From assembly GCA_028023455.1 (NCBI GenBank), contig JAQFVV010012446.1:1550001-1614000 (forward strand): a DNA stretch of 64,000 nucleotides, in the 5' to 3' direction. The notes under the pieces were generated by a model that worked only from the letters and a program-made list of their open reading frames with translations, was not told where the DNA came from and did no database searches. Origin of the DNA: Epiperipatus broadwayi. Lineage: Eukaryota > Onychophora > Udeonychophora > Euonychophora > Peripatidae. The first letter of the stretch is position 1; each line of letters begins with the position of its first letter. This document shows positions 1-13,247 of the stretch, in pieces. The position numbers and the translations under genes were made by a program.

Positions 1-1270
1 TTGAAAAATATGTAAATATCTGCAATCTAAGCCAACTTGTCTGTAGTCGTATAGATCTGAAACTGGTTCGGCATTTAAAGGTTATGGTACCCTTAGTTTT
101 TTAACACCACAGACACATCTATAATATCATATGACTTTAGCATTAAAATTAGTTACAAACCCTTTCAAAAATTATATGTATAAATGTACAGGTAAATAGT
201 TCTCTCTCTAAACTGCATGAAGTACTATCATTGAATCAGCACTCATGTTTTATGGTGGAACGATTTAAATAATGACCACAAAAATATTAAGGTACTAATG
301 TAGCTGGATCATGAGTTTAAATCACGAAAAATAACGTGTGTTTCATACCTCTGCAAGTCATCATCAACACTCCCCAGGCAAAGCACTTGAAAACATTATA
401 ACACAGTTTCGCTGCCATAAATAGGTTGAATTATTTCAAATATGTCATGAATAGTTTTACTCAATTTAAAATAAAATTTAATATTAGACTGTTATACTGG
501 AGATTTTTTATCTTATTCACATGCATGTGGTCATGGGTATCGGTTATATGAGATAGAATAGATAGCTAAAGGAAGCTTGAAAGTCTGTGTTCAAATCCCT
601 AACTCCAAGTATATTAATTGTATTTAAATATTACAGTTTGTGAGAGTTTTCAAAATTTAATAAATTATTGTATTTTCGGTTTTTAAATATATTAATTTGT
701 TTTTCAACCGTTGTCTGTTATAAAACTATATTAATTTCATGTTTCTTTAACAAATACATTTTCATCTAATGCAAGTGTTTTACTTTTGATTTTTTAATAA
801 ACAAAATATTGATTCCTTTTTTGTTGGTATATTTTGGAATGTATATAATGACTCACCAACAAATAGAGAATACATGCAAAAAGAAACTAATTAATTAATA
901 CATCCCATTCATTTTTGAAACTTTTATACTAATGTAAATATGAAACTTATTATACTTTTGATAAATACCGGCAACAGCAACAACAGAGTTTTGCAACATA
1001 CCTGCTACAAGCAGCATTTCATATCACTCCTAAGAAAAGTATTCGTTTTATATAATCATTCCAAGTTTAATTTTTTTAAAATTATTAGCATAATTTACAA
1101 TAAGTATTAAAATATTTATATAAAAATATAACCATAAAATCTCAAAAATAGAAAAATAAAATTACTTTTATTTAAATTAGCTTCTAAGTAGAATCTGTTA
1201 ATAGCTTTCTTACAGTCAGTTATTATAATGAAATAAATTTGCTTTTAATTATTGTAAGCATTAATTACAA
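1..1270. other. AT-rich non-coding stretch
   Basis: No supportable gene. Around 300-470 there is a diverged copy of a dispersed repeat also seen near 14895-14970, 32400-32490 and 37740-37810; its shared core reads like 'acagttttgctgccata'. Around 515-606 there is a partial copy of the SINE-like repeat that appears more fully at 7560-7760 and 36517-36974, ending in a B-box-like 'gtgttcaaatccc'. Confidence 0.4.
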
Positions 1271-1786
1271 CAGCGTTTCCCAAACTACATTCCATGGAAC
1301 ACTGGTGTTCCATAGAGGTCATTAAGTGTTCCATGAAAAAATATAAAACTGGGAAATTAGCAGCCTTGTATGATTTTAAATACTGTTCTAAATTGTGTTT
1401 TAAATGTGTGAATTGTACTGATCTGAGAAGTAGTGTGCTAGTGCCAAGTTACGAATTCTCAAACCAGTTGTCAATCTCAAAATAAGCAGATGTAGAGATT
1501 CTTCGTACAATATCGGTACTTTTACAACTAATAAATAAAATTATAAAAATTGTTATGCATAGTTAAAAAAAATTCAAAAGCAATATTTAGCAAAGATTAG
1601 TAATTAGAAAATGTCAAAAAAAAAAAATACTATTGAAAATTGCAACATTATTTTGGAATAAATGTTTATTTTATTTAACTCCTATACTTATTTACATTAT
1701 TTGTTATTAAAACTGAAAAATCCAAACATATCTTTCCATTATAAACATTAAAGTGTTCCACGATAGAATAAGTTTGGGAAACACTG
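1271..1786. mobile_element. hAT-like MITE (non-autonomous DNA transposon)
   Basis: The ends are inverted: 'cagcgtttcccaaact' on the left and 'agtttgggaaacactg' on the right. Just inside, both ends carry further inverted similarity around 'gtgttcca'. The CAG-TG-TTTCCCAAA type of terminus is typical of hAT-superfamily elements. The eight bases outside each end (aattacaa and agatacaa) match at 6 of 8 positions, consistent with a decayed 8-bp target duplication. The 516-bp body has no transposase ORF, so mobility would have depended on an autonomous hAT elsewhere. A short frame at 1294-1485 is probably chance. Confidence 0.7.
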
Positions 1787-2585
1787 AGATACAATAAGTA
1801 TTATTTACCTAAAAAAGTAAAAAAGGGGATAACTTTCAAAAGATTAAGAAAATTTATTTCTGTTTAGACTACCTGCATTACAAGATACTGCTAAATCCAA
1901 AAAGGGGGCAAAAAACTTATATTTAAATTGATTTTTGCAAAATAGAGACATAACTTAAAAGATACTGAGATGAATACTTATTCGTTTATATATATATATG
2001 AAAATTTATCATGATTTCACATATCAGTTGCAGTTATTGTGAATTATATTATACAGAAACATTACATAAAAAATTACTAATTAGATTTCCCCCAGATTTA
2101 TTAATTATAAATATGAAATAATTATAATATTGTAACTATTAATTTTAATATACATTTGTATATTGTAGTTATAAAAAAGATCAATTTATCTTTTATTTTC
2201 ATTTTACTTTCTTATTTAAAGTGCAGGTCGGTTTATTTTGATTTAATCTTTTTTAAAGATAAACTACACCAAGACTTTTTAAAAAGTTAATGTTAAATTT
2301 ACTTTATTTTCTGGGAGAAATAAAATCAAAATAATGAATTAAATAGAGTACTTGGAACAAGATAATATTAATATATGCAAGAACAGCATACACAAGCAGT
2401 TTCTTATAAACACAAATCCTACTCATACAAATCCAGACTAAACAATATCTGACATTCATATATCTAATAAATTATGATAAAAGAGTTTTTTTTAATAAAA
2501 AAAATTTTCTAATATGTTGTACAACAAGTAATATAAATATATTTATTTAATATATACAGTATATCCAAATATCAAATCAACTCTG
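1787..2585. other. AT-rich non-coding stretch
   Basis: Low-complexity A+T sequence with short A and T runs and a small (TA)n at about 1987-1998. I see no gene, repeat family or RNA in it. Confidence 0.4.
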
Positions 2586-2719
2586 ACATTAAGAAATTCA
2601 GCTACGTCCTCTGTGAATAAATGCATTATAGTCCACATTTCAAAATAGCCAGCTCCCCCTCTTGAAATGTGGACTATAATACATTTATTCACAGAGGGCA
2701 TAGCTGAATTTCTTAATGT
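2586..2719. repeat. 58-bp-arm hairpin (foldback)
   Basis: Arms 2586-2643 and 2662-2719 are reverse complements at 55 of 58 positions, with an 18-nt spacer. The fold would be a very stable hairpin in single-stranded DNA or RNA. It resembles the palindrome at 45971-46096 in arm length and spacer size but not in sequence. It could be a small MITE, but no clear target duplication is visible. Confidence 0.8.
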
Positions 2720-3229
2720 GGGAGGTGATTTTATATTTGGATAATTATTTCAGTTTATTGTTATGCGCTGGAATTATGCAGCATCCCACATATTACAGCT
2801 TTCATGCTCAAATAAACCAATCATTTGTTGGCAAGGCAACACAATTAGGAAGTAAATGGAAAACATTTCTACCTTTAGTTACTTTGTACGATTCAAATCA
2901 CTGTTTCATCATTGCAGTCAAAAGCTTTCTGAAAGTGGGCAAGTTACAGATATGGATTCATATCAACTGACATTTAATTGATGGCATAAAACTGGGTCAA
3001 CATTCACAGTAAGGTAGATAGGAGCTAGCTATACAACTGAGATTTGCTACCTTAGTGTAAACAATCGCATTTACTGACCTAGTCATTTGATTGATCAGTT
3101 TGTATCAATGGGGCAAAGTGATAATATCTATTATAATCATATTTTTTCTAAATCTACTTCATTCATTTCTTAAGTGTTATTTCTGGATCTTTAATATTTC
3201 ATTTGCAATGTTCATTAAGATCATTTTCT

Positions 3230-4970
3230 AAAATTCTAAGTAGTTTAATAACTCTACCCTATCATCTTGCTTCTTTTTTGTAGATCGAGGAAACGATTGG
3301 GTTCACATTTTCTTTCATCAATTATCTCCATCATATCTTTTCATTTCTCCAGTTATTCCACTATTTCCATAGTTCTTATTCTTCTCCAATACAAGCACTA
3401 TTCTTTTTCTCTCTGGTCAGACTCTGGAATATGATATCTTTTGGATCATTTCCGGTATTAAAATTTTCAGCGCTCAAACATCTTATAAACTCCTGATCAG
3501 TAAAGCCATTCAATTATTCATTTACCACTCTTTTAATTTCTTCTAATAAAAATACCACCTTCATTATCACAATATGAGAGCAAAATGGAATTCCAATAAA
3601 CCCATCTACAAATTTTTAGGATATTGTTTCATTAATCTGGTTTACATAACCCAGAACAGTACTCTTACTAAGAGCGCTTTAAGACTCTATTCTTGCTAGT
3701 GAGCATTTTACATGTTTCTCATCATCTTGTATACTTTTCTGGATGAATATTTATCTGCTACTTTTCCATGTTTTACATTGAATTTTCAAATCTTTTTGTC
3801 TAGCTTTTCCTTGTATCATTTCACCTTTCCTTTTACTGCTGTTTTGCAAGTTCCAAACCATTCCTTCAGCTTTTCAGCAAAGCCTTTTCTGAAGCAACTT
3901 TAAATGTTTCTTGTGTAATCCAATCTCTTCTTCCTTTGTTATAGTTTTAATCTAGTTCTTTCTTTTGATTCTCTTCTTAAATAGTGACTGTTATTTTTCC
4001 ATTTTCTTGGTCAGATCTTTTCACTTGAAAAAAAAGCTTGAATTGAAGAACAACTAGATATTTGCCATTATCTTGATCCAAATCTATATCTGCCCCTTGG
4101 AAAGTGTGGTCCTGCTTTAATGTGGACTATTTTTTATTTAATACTTCCAAATTCTCACATCCTTTGCCATTCCATTATTTTCACTGAATGCACTTTTACC
4201 CTCAAAATTGTAATTCCCCCCCAATTTGCTCCCAATTTCCACTATTGCTTCCACTCTTGACATTTCAATTTTTTTTTAATGTGGTGTATCATCAAGAGTT
4301 AGCTTCAAATACTTGTCCTATCTAATTATAAGTGCTATTTGATGTAGGAGTATATACTTAAATTATTGCAATGTTAAGAGGATTTACTTAGGATTTCTAA
4401 TCATTTATGCAGTGACTTAATAGAAATTCTACATTAAGTTCCTGTTTTAAGTTTTTCCAGACCTAATGAACTACAAGTATTAATCTCTAATTCTAGGATA
4501 CTTGAGTTAACCCCAAAATATCATTCTTACCTTTATTTCTTTTCAAGGTAAGTTTAATTTATCAGCTTTCCATAAAATTCTACCATTTCAAATTCACACG
4601 AACAGCATGCGATTTAATAATTGAAGTTTATTTCTTTCAGTAATGTTTTTCAATCCAACCCTTTTTTCCCAAATGGGGGTGCAGGCATTGGCTTTTTGGG
4701 CAATGTCTGAACTGATGCATAATTTTTTTGTAAAATTTATATCATATTTAATTTGTTTTTACGCTTTAAAATCATCCCATCAAAGCTCCTTTGATGAGCT
4801 CAATTTGGAAGTCACTTCTTTCATAAAAATAAAGATCCTACAGGGATTGAACTATTTGACTCTTTCACCATATTCTTTTCCAAATCCATATTTGTTCATA
4901 ACTTTCTTCTTCCCCATTATCACTTTCAATCTTAGCATTCCAATCTCCTTCAACGATAAGGACTTTTAAA
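3230..4970 (-). pseudogene. Decayed RTE-type LINE, endonuclease part
   Basis: Reading the minus strand from about 4960 downward gives fragments in shifting frames that resemble the AP-endonuclease domain of RTE-clade LINEs: a 'GDWNAKIE'-like motif near 4930-4960, corresponding to the catalytic GDFNAKVG motif. After an apparent interruption, a 'GADIDLDQ...YLVV'-like stretch near 4050-4100 corresponds to the terminal SDH motif, followed by an EK-rich stretch. Stops and frameshifts are numerous and no long frame survives. A motif 'atcatcaagagtta' occurs at about 4289 and again at about 4979, so a secondary insertion or duplication may separate the two blocks. The plus-strand frame at 4643-4969 is the antisense shadow. 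Assignment is by motif memory and is moderate at best. Confidence 0.45.
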
Positions 4971-4974
4971 AGGT

Positions 4975-6425
4975 ATATCATCAAGAGTTAATGCAGATTC
5001 TTAAAAAAAAGCTGTTTTATGTTTTTATGTAATTTTTGATACAGGCATACATTTGGATTACTGTGATGGTAAAGTGCTAAGACTATAGAGCCAAAGGTTA
5101 CTATACTAAGGCTCAACTTGCTGCTTTTGGGGCCTCAAACATAATGCAACTTAGCAATATTTTAAAATGACTCTAAATTGAACGTCATATGCAACTTTTA
5201 TCCACTAACTGTGGACTGAATGGTAGCTTGCCTTCATGGGCCATTTATCAAGTTTAAGGACCACAAAAATCTATTAATTCATTATAAACAAAAAAAAATA
5301 AGTAGCCAATGTGCGTCAATGGTATTTTGGAAAGTTGCTTAGAATCTTCATAATTTGTGAAATGTGAAAAGTATCTTCCTCAAATACTCATATATTCTTC
5401 TATAATAAATTGCCAGAGCACTAAATAAAACATCTCTTACGAGAGCCATCTGATAATGATTGATATTTATATTCTACTTCTTCCATTAATAATTTATCAC
5501 GAAGGAGATAAATGGTTTAATTAATCCTGTTACAATTAGATAATCAAAAAATTATAATCGAATGACTTTACTGCTCATATGAAGTTTGAATATCAGAATT
5601 ATATGAATTGATCTGGGCATTTTCTACTCCAGAGTCAGAACCTCTACTGCTTCACTAAATCATGACCAATAAACAATTAGATCAAATCATTTAAGGGCAG
5701 AGCTGTAAATAAATATTGAAATATCATGAGTGGTAACACTCAAGTTTAGTATACTTCCGAATGGGAGACTTAAGCCAATTACATTCCTTCTTACAAATCT
5801 TACAAGGTAGAAAAGAAACTAGAAAAGAGGTGGAATTATGCTCGAGGAAAAAGACAGCTGTTACTTTGCCATTTGCAAATCTTTAATACTGAGGATTGGA
5901 AAAGAGAAATAATCCTGTAGGTAATAAATAAAGAAACGAAACTGCATTGGGGCTCAAACATTAGGAGAGATAAAACTTTCTTAAAGTTCTGAAATAAAAC
6001 TTGGTTTAGGGTTACTATCTGGTAATTCTTCAGAATATTAAATAGTTGCATTTGATTTGTTAAATTAATATACTAATTAATTACATTGAGCCAGCTTTCA
6101 GCAAAACATTTCATAAAGATCAACATGAAGCCAATAAGTTGCTAAGTGAATCATGAATACAATACCTTTAGCATCTCTACTATTTGATGAATTGATAAGT
6201 TGTTAATTACTTGGTAATAAAATAAGTTAGTCTAAGATCTTGAAACTTTCCCTCTCCCTGGAACCTGCAAGTTTTTAAGATTCATAAGAAGATACAAAAG
6301 ATTCAAATCTCTATACTGATAATATTTCATTAGAATTACTAAACTGAGAAAAAAAAAAGGGACTGTGCATATCGCAAAAGCTCAAGATAAGAAAGCTCAT
6401 GGAATGATCGGAGATAAACATCGGC
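4975..6425. other. Non-coding stretch
   Basis: AT-rich sequence with no recognisable coding, RNA or repeat family. The minus-strand frames at 5836-6051 and 6311-6502 lack any family-like features. Confidence 0.35.
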
Positions 6426-6429
6426 AGAG

Positions 6430-6506
6430 CCCTGATTGGTTTAGTGCAGTGACAGGATGTCACGTGACAGGACGTGAGTCTGCGCCCTCGGATTGATTCC
6501 AATCAG
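6430..6506 (+). repeat. tRNA-like SINE head
   Basis: A 77-nt, tRNA-sized segment with terminal complementarity like an acceptor stem ('cctgattgg' and 'ccaatcagg'). It has an A-box-like 'tggtttagtgcag' and a B-box-like 'ggattgattcc'. It is GC-richer than its surroundings. A related sequence lies on the minus strand at about 25375-25450, so this is a dispersed tRNA-derived SINE family rather than a working tRNA gene; the middle does not form a normal anticodon arm. Confidence 0.5.
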
Positions 6507-7555
6507 GACATTTTCAGTATTTACACTTATGAACTCCCCAATATATTTTTTAACATCAGCAAAAAAATTAAATAGGCAGCCACCACTTTCAGACAGACAA
6601 ACCCTGAATTATCAATTAAATAAAATCCTTTCAATCTTTTTTGTTAGTTCTAACTACAGAAAAAAGGCAAAAAAAATTTCTAATACGATTAAAAGCCGGT
6701 TTCACCACATTTTTTTTTTTAAAAATCATTATAATACTTTTAGTTTTAATGAAAATCGCATTTTATAACTATTGTGAATCCAAATATATATTAGTTGGTT
6801 TTTTATATATAAATATTACAATAAAATACATTCATTTAAAAATATTTGTGTTTTTTTTCCCATATACTTTAAATCAAACTAAAAATTACATTAAAAATTG
6901 CTTTTAAATTCTGAATTAATGGCTGCATAATAAATATTTCAGTTTAAATAAAGCAACTTCTCTCTCGTGTGTGTGTAAGCATGTTTTTTCTTTTTTTACA
7001 ATTCCATTGATTTTTATTTTTATTAATAGCTTGCTCATGGATTTTTTTTTTTTTGTTAGAACCTAGTCGCTTAATCATTTTTTTTTGTTTGCTATAATGA
7101 AAAACGAAAGAACAAATATGATAATAAACTTTTAAATGAATTCAAATAATAATTTCAATTTTGCTTTTGCTTAAACGTCGTTACAAAACTGATTTGAATA
7201 TTAGATTATTAAAGTTCAGAGATGACATGTTTTTAATTAAAAGAAAAGTAATAATAAATAACATTTTATGTCAAAATGATGAAACAAAAAATATTAAATC
7301 CCAATAGAAATTGATTATTAAATATATATCTTATGCATTTTAAAGTAATTATTTCCTTCCTACATATCTTCCTACTTCTATTTCTGCTTCTTTATTGCTT
7401 TTTCTTTTTCCATTTAATGCTTTCTCTTATCGTATAACTTATCACTTTTTTGCAATTCTGTTTGCTTTTTAGCTTTACTTTATTTCATCTTTTTTTTTAA
7501 TTCTTTTTTTTTAAATCATCTTTATTTTTTTCTTGTATGAAGATTGGCTATCTTA
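6507..7555. other. AT-rich non-coding stretch
   Basis: Rich in long T and A runs (for example 7038-7053 and 7488-7512). No gene or repeat family recognised. Confidence 0.35.
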
Positions 7556-7559
7556 ATAT

Positions 7560-7765
7560 AAAGCTGAGTACTGATTGTATATATGTGTGGAGATGGTAAT
7601 CTGGACCAACTGATGAGTGCTGGACTAGCACGAAATACAATATTGATGATTATTTATCTTTTCAACATGTGTGTGATCAGGTGGGTCAGCAATATAAGAT
7701 GGCACTGAGAGTTGTGGGTCATGTGAAAGTTTGAGTTCGAACCCCATACATTACATATATAAATG
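7560..7765 (+). repeat. SINE-like dispersed repeat
   Basis: Shares the block 'actgatgagtgctgg...' with 18555-18630 and with both arms of the element at 36517-36974. It ends in a B-box-like 'gagttcgaacccc' near 7732-7745. The tRNA-like B box suggests a pol-III-derived SINE. An A box is not clear. Confidence 0.45.
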
Positions 7766-8489
7766 CAGGTGTTAAGCCTATACAATGTATTACTTGTTAT
7801 TAAAGGGAAGTTTTTAAAAAGTATTTATTTTGTTCAGCACGAAATGCATCTTCGAGGATATTTGTCTTTCAATATGTCTTTATTTATAGGCGGTATGTGA
7901 TTATTATACCGGTATGTGATTGTTATTAAGTATATCCATAAAAGATATTATTCATGGGGAAATGAAATTGAATTACTTCATGTGTGTGTGTTTAATTAAA
8001 AAAACTAATACATTAATCTATAACTAAGATTTAAAGTTTATATCTGTGCTAGAGATAATCTCTAGTTTAATAAATGATTAATGATAACCATTACTGTATT
8101 TATCTAGAGTGGATTGTGTCAAAGTTGGGGGTGAAGCAATTTTGAAACTTGTAACTCAAAATGTAGCAATATTAATTATAATCCTTATTCCAAAAATATG
8201 ATTGTGAAATAATAACTAATGAGTATATTCTTCAGCTTGCTAGATAGATGAGATGTGATTGAATCTTCACTGGATTGAATGCAATGGATAAACAGTAATG
8301 GGCTTTTCTAAACAAGTAATGAGAAGGGTTTTCATAAAATAGAAGATCTCATTTATATTATAAAAATTATCTCAAGGGTACTCTAAAGAAGTACAGTATA
8401 AATAGGTTGCTGGAAAGATATGCAATAGGATATATTAAAGGCAATATTAATATTACCATATATTCACAGAAACCATTAAAAGTATTAAA

Positions 8490-8700
8490 TATATAACCTT
8501 AATGCATTTTTGGTGTTAAGCATCTTGTAAAAGATTACAGTTATATTACTTTAGTAAATATAAACTTAATACATTTTCAATACAGAACACTTTTGTCAAA
8601 GGCAACAGTTATATCACTTTAATAAATACAACTTCCATGTATTTTCAGTGTTGGATACCCTTATCAAAGCCAACACTAATATTCTTTAAAAAAACAACAA
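8490..8700 (+). repeat. 67-68 bp minisatellite
   Basis: Three or more diverged tandem units begin at about 8495, 8562 and 8630. Each carries a form of 'aaccttaatgcatttt' followed by a 'ttgtcaaaggcaacag' block. Related single units occur at about 14455-14550 and 12045-12080, so the unit also exists outside the array. Confidence 0.6.
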
Positions 8701-9009
8701 CCTTATATTCAAAACAATAATAATTCTATGTTCAACACTAATTAATCAACCATGAATTTTTTATTTTGCACTTCTGGCCATTGTGTTTCACCCCATACTT
8801 CTCTAGGATTAAAAACATGATCAAATAAATTTCATATTCTCAGAAACCTAATCAGGATAAGATAGAATAAAAAGCTATAACTAGTAATGTTTATTGCAGA
8901 AAAACTTTAAAAGGTTATCACAATATATCAAATTAACTACTAAAGGACTGGCATATGATATAATCGTCAAAACACCACGTGATCACCATTTCATATGATT
9001 ACACAGGCT

Positions 9010-9311
9010 GTTAACAATAGTAGCAAACTCTCCATAGAGTAGTGCCACCAAGTGCAATCCTTAATAACCAATGGATGCAATAACGTTTGGGCATAAAATC
9101 CCTATTTAATGCCTACTCATCCCATATCCCTAGACTAGTTTCTAGTTTACAGCTTTCAACAGTGAGAAGTCTTGGATTTGAAAGCACTAAATATTAGGAT
9201 CTAACACAACTCTCGACTAGGTAGGGATTTTATGCACAAACCTTGCATCCATTGATTAATAAAGATTGTACTTGATGACACTATTTTATGGAGAGTTTGT
9301 TACTGTTATGA
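9010..9311. repeat. Palindromic element, family A
   Basis: Left half (about 9010-9110) and right half (about 9210-9311) are diverged inverted copies of one core. They include 'cataaaatccctat' on the left with its complement 'tagggattttatgcacaaa' on the right, and 'actctccata' with 'tatggagagt'. The same core occurs at 12158-12306, 21545-21665, 22525-22612 and in the array at 26441-27577. Confidence 0.65.
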
Positions 9312-9680
9312 CATATTTATGTTTCACCCATAAGTTTATATAGTCATTGCAAAATCTATCTTAATGTTTTTATATTTAATTTTTGGAATTAAAATAATTA
9401 AACTCAATTACAAGCCATTATTAATAATGATAATGTTATGCAGCATACATTAAACACATGACAATTTCCATTATAAACTTATTCACTGACTATCTAAATA
9501 CAAACATGCCTTGTTTCTTTCATCACAACTATGCCATCTATTGTAAGCTTTATGAACTAAATAGACAAACTAACAGTCATTAAAACTTGCAGTAGATGGC
9601 GTAGCTGTGATGAAAAAAATATGCTGCTGATACAGCAATGTGTAAAGTGAAGTCATGTGATAGAATCGTGATATTTTGTT

Positions 9681-9905
9681 GGTTTAAGTCCAAATACATT
9701 ACTATAATTCACAAGCCAGATTTCTAAAGAATTACTTTAACAAACTTATAAACAAAGTCTGCTTTCTTATATTAACTTTATCATTTTTTTGTCTGATCAA
9801 TGAATTGACTTTAATATGAGAAAATGGGAATTGTTTATAAGTTTGTTAAAATAATTCTTTAGGAATCTCATTTGTGAATTTTAATAATATGTTTGGATTT
9901 AGTTG
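9681..9905. repeat. Inverted repeat, about 70-bp arms
   Basis: Arms near 9681-9754 and 9834-9905 are diverged reverse complements ('acaaacttataaac' and 'gtttataagtttgt' are the inner ends; 'taagtccaaa' and 'tttggattta' the outer). The spacer is about 80 nt. No coding content. Probably a small inverted-repeat transposon. Confidence 0.55.
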
Positions 9906-10222
9906 CTCTGTGAATAAACTTATGATATTTACAATATTACATATTTAAGAGCCGGATTTATTTTCAGATTTATTAAAAATTATTAAATTTTCATTATATA
10001 TATGAATATGTGATAATATACCAAAATTAGATTTAAATTCTACATCAATGATTGACAAAACTATTTTTATTATACACCCCTCTATTAATAAAATAGTAGT
10101 AATAATACATATTTAATAGAATAAAATTATTGCTAACTTTTAAAAAAGATGGGAAACATTACTGCTATATTCCAAGATAGCACAGTTAACTGTCTGCTAT
10201 TGACTTAATAATATAAAAATGT

Positions 10223-10877
10223 GGTATTTGTGAGTTTTCAAGTAAACCAAGATGGTAGCCCATACTTTTGATAAATCTACAGCTTCAGGGCCCTCCAAAA
10301 ACGTTTACAAAAAAATGCCTGCTAAGAAACATCGTATTTAATATTTACATTTTAATTTTTATTACTGTTATTTTAAAAAAAGAAATCACTGTGCAAAAAT
10401 GAAAATATTTACAGTTTATTTTCTTTTTTTTTTTTGGGATTAATTTATTAACAGAATATATAAATGCAATATTTATCCTTTATTCATATCAGCGGTGTGC
10501 AATCATATAGTGACTGTTAATACACACTTTTCGGAAGGGCAGACTCTCGTACCTTTAGAAATAGTTCACTGTATCACCTTCTGTGACATGAAAGTCCCAA
10601 ATTTTTGTTATCCAATTTTTGGAAAAAAAAACTACTGACAAAAAGAAATGCTGAATTGAACCAAAGTATGATAATGTTAAGAGTCTCGTCACTTCCCATA
10701 AGTTTCTTAATAAAATTTATCAGAATTTATTCCTTTTTTAAAATTTAACAATTGATTTATTAATTTTGTTTTAATTTAACAACTAACACATTTTTGGTAG
10801 ATTATAGGCCCTTGAAGCTGTATATTTATCAAAAATATGGGCTGCCATCTTGGTTTACTTGAAAACTCACAAATACC
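10223..10877. mobile_element. 655-bp TIR transposon, family T (uninterrupted copy)
   Basis: Terminal inverted repeats of about 65 bp begin 'ggtatttgtgag' and end 'ctcacaaatacc'. Both arms include a block meaning 'aaaccaagatgg'. The eight flanking bases (aaaaatgt left, aaaaatat right) agree at 7 of 8, suggesting an 8-bp target duplication. No transposase ORF is present. A second copy in the opposite orientation at 56497-62262 is split by a large LTR-element insertion; this copy shows what the uninterrupted site looks like. The superfamily is not identified. Confidence 0.75.
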
Positions 10878-12157
10878 AAAAATATTTATTTACTAACAAT
10901 AAATAAAAATATTAAACCATTAATTATTCAAATATTGAAAAGATTATCTGTAGTTCTTTTATATTATTTGTGTACCATTATAAATCCATTTGGTTATAGG
11001 TAATTAATTCATACAGGTTAAATATTAGAAAAGATTATCAATTTGGACCTTTTAATATTATTTTAAGATTATGAAAACTCAGCATTTAAAGGAAGTATTT
11101 TGTTCATAGCAGATTCTCTCAGAACTTTAAAAAAATTTAATCTAAATTTAAAAGTATATGAATAACATTTAAACAAATATTGGTTGAGATAATAAAGTAT
11201 TCTAATTAAGGAATGACCAAATATCATCACAGAAAACAGTTTCCAGTGTTTGACACTCTAATACAACTAGAATTTCTTTTTTTTTTTTTTGGAACGATAT
11301 TGTAATGAACAATGACTGAAAATGTCATACTATCAAACAATGAAAATAAAAACGCTTTTTTTGTATGCTTACTGTTATCTTTTTGTCTGTCTGTTTGAGA
11401 AATGACGGTAATTCAATGTATGTGTGGTACTGCTTCCAAGCAGTATTATATTATATCTAAACATTCTTATAAAACTAAAAAATTGAAAATAAAAAGAAGA
11501 AATACTTTTATTCATACAAATATAATGATTAATTAATTTTACGAGTACAGTGTTAGATTGCAATTTTATTTAGAAAGTAATAATCCCACTTCATTTACAC
11601 CAATTATAATATTAAATCAGTGATGTTAAATGCGAGCACAATCCATGATAAAGACTTTGAAAAAAAAAATAACCATTTTATTTTCGAACTTAAATGCATT
11701 TATATAGGCCAATCGTAAGAGTCTTGGAACAAAAGCATGAATATATTAAACCATTCACTCTATATCCATTTCTTTTAACAATCCTATTAATGCTTAAGGA
11801 ATGTTGGGATTTACTTAGGATTGACTTATATAAGTGCATTTAGGTTCAAAAATAAGATAGTCATTGTTATTTTCTCAAAGTTTCTATCTTGTGACTGGAA
11901 TGAGAGTATCCTCACACTTAACATTGCTGATTTAATATTATGATATGGCACAAGTGAGGAGGGATTATTACCTTATCACATTAATGTAATCATATGGATT
12001 ATCAATTTCAAAAAATATGGAGATAGACAGAAATTAGTGAAGTATTCAGTGCTAAACACTCTTGCCAAAGACAACAATTATCATCATATTTTTTGGAATT
12101 GGTATTCCGTATGATAACATTTTTTTCTTTTTGTGATGATTTCTTTTAAATACACTA

Positions 12158-12306
12158 ACTGACGAAGGCCACAAGCCAGAAACTAGTCTGGGGATATTGG
12201 ATGAGTAGGCACTAGATGGGGATTTTATGAACAAGCCTTCTGGAATCCATTGATTACTCTAGCTTGCTGTGTGTGGCAATATGTATAGTGAGTTTTACCT
12301 GTTTTA
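12158..12306 (+). repeat. Family A single arm
   Basis: Contains the block starting 'aaggccacaagccagaaact' and continuing through 'ggggatattggatgagtagg' to a terminal 'gttttacctgtttt'. It is one arm of the family A repeat that is palindromic at 9010-9311 and tandem at 26441-27577. Confidence 0.65.
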
Positions 12307-12707
12307 AAAAAAAATAAGTTTTTTTCCACTTTTACAAATAAAAGCATGGGCCAGTCATATTTAAAAGTCAAGAATCACACCCACTTGTACCAAAGCGAAT
12401 TTAGTCAAAGTGGGTGTTAGTCACAAGTTTATTTAAATGATTCCTTGAGAATTTGATTACTAAGCATGATCACTTCATGCTATATTTGTGAAAGTTAATA
12501 GAAATTTATTTATTTTTTCTTCTTATCTCTTTATCTGATCAAAAGCATTTCTAATTTTTTTTATTCTTAAAAACAATATATATTTTAAAACATTCATTAC
12601 TACCCAAAATGCAATCACATATAACCATGATTTTGAGATGAAGCTCTAAATCATATATATTATATTTAATGTTTTCATGGTTATGTAATGTAAACAACAT
12701 ATTTTTT

Positions 12708-13188
12708 GGGTTAAGCCATGTATTATTTTGTCTAACTTCTGCAACATTTTGACGAAAGAACACCCGCCATTTTCAAGGTCAAGTTTTTAAAGAAAAACAG
12801 ATCTTAAGTAGTAATGAGATTGAGTGTGCAGTAGAGAATGACAGTAAGCATGAAGTAGATGAGTATTCAGAATATTAAACAGACCAACTGGTTTAAATAA
12901 AACTGATGAAGTATGTATTCCAGTCTTGTGGAGACCACTTAATTTATCTTTTTCTTTTAATACAAATTTGAAATCAATTAATGGTGAAACTGGAATTTTT
13001 TTTTGTTGTTAAACCACATATCATGAATGCTCAAGTACCTCACATTCAATCTTATTCTCTATTTCACACTCAATCTTATTACTACTTGAGATCTAATGGT
13101 TTTTCTTTAAAAACTTGACCTTGAAAATGGCGGATGTTATTTCATCAAAACGTTACGAAGTAAGATAAAATAATACATGGTTTAACCC
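12708..13188. mobile_element. 481-bp TIR element, family E (copy 1)
   Basis: Inverted arms of about 95 bp: left starts 'gggttaagccatgtattatt' at 12708 and right ends 'atggtttaaccc' at 13188. Both arms carry the block 'cgccattttcaaggtcaag' or its complement. A C-run (13184-13197) abuts the right end. The interior has no ORF of note. The internal sequence is shared with the element at 33239-34015 (for example 'gaaatcaattaa' and 'gtattcca/tttcagtcttgt' blocks), so this is a dispersed MITE family. A target duplication is not clear. Confidence 0.7.
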
Positions 13189-13247
13189 CCCCCCCCCAAA
13201 TACATTGATTATATATAATAAATTGTTTTTCTCTTCACCAATAAAAA

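Noticed and set aside
4643-4969. A 108-aa plus-strand protein
   Set aside because: It is antisense to the decayed RTE endonuclease and has no independent support.
6430-6506. A functional tRNA gene
   Set aside because: Acceptor-like ends and boxes are present, but the middle does not give a proper anticodon arm and a related copy exists elsewhere, so a SINE head is likelier.
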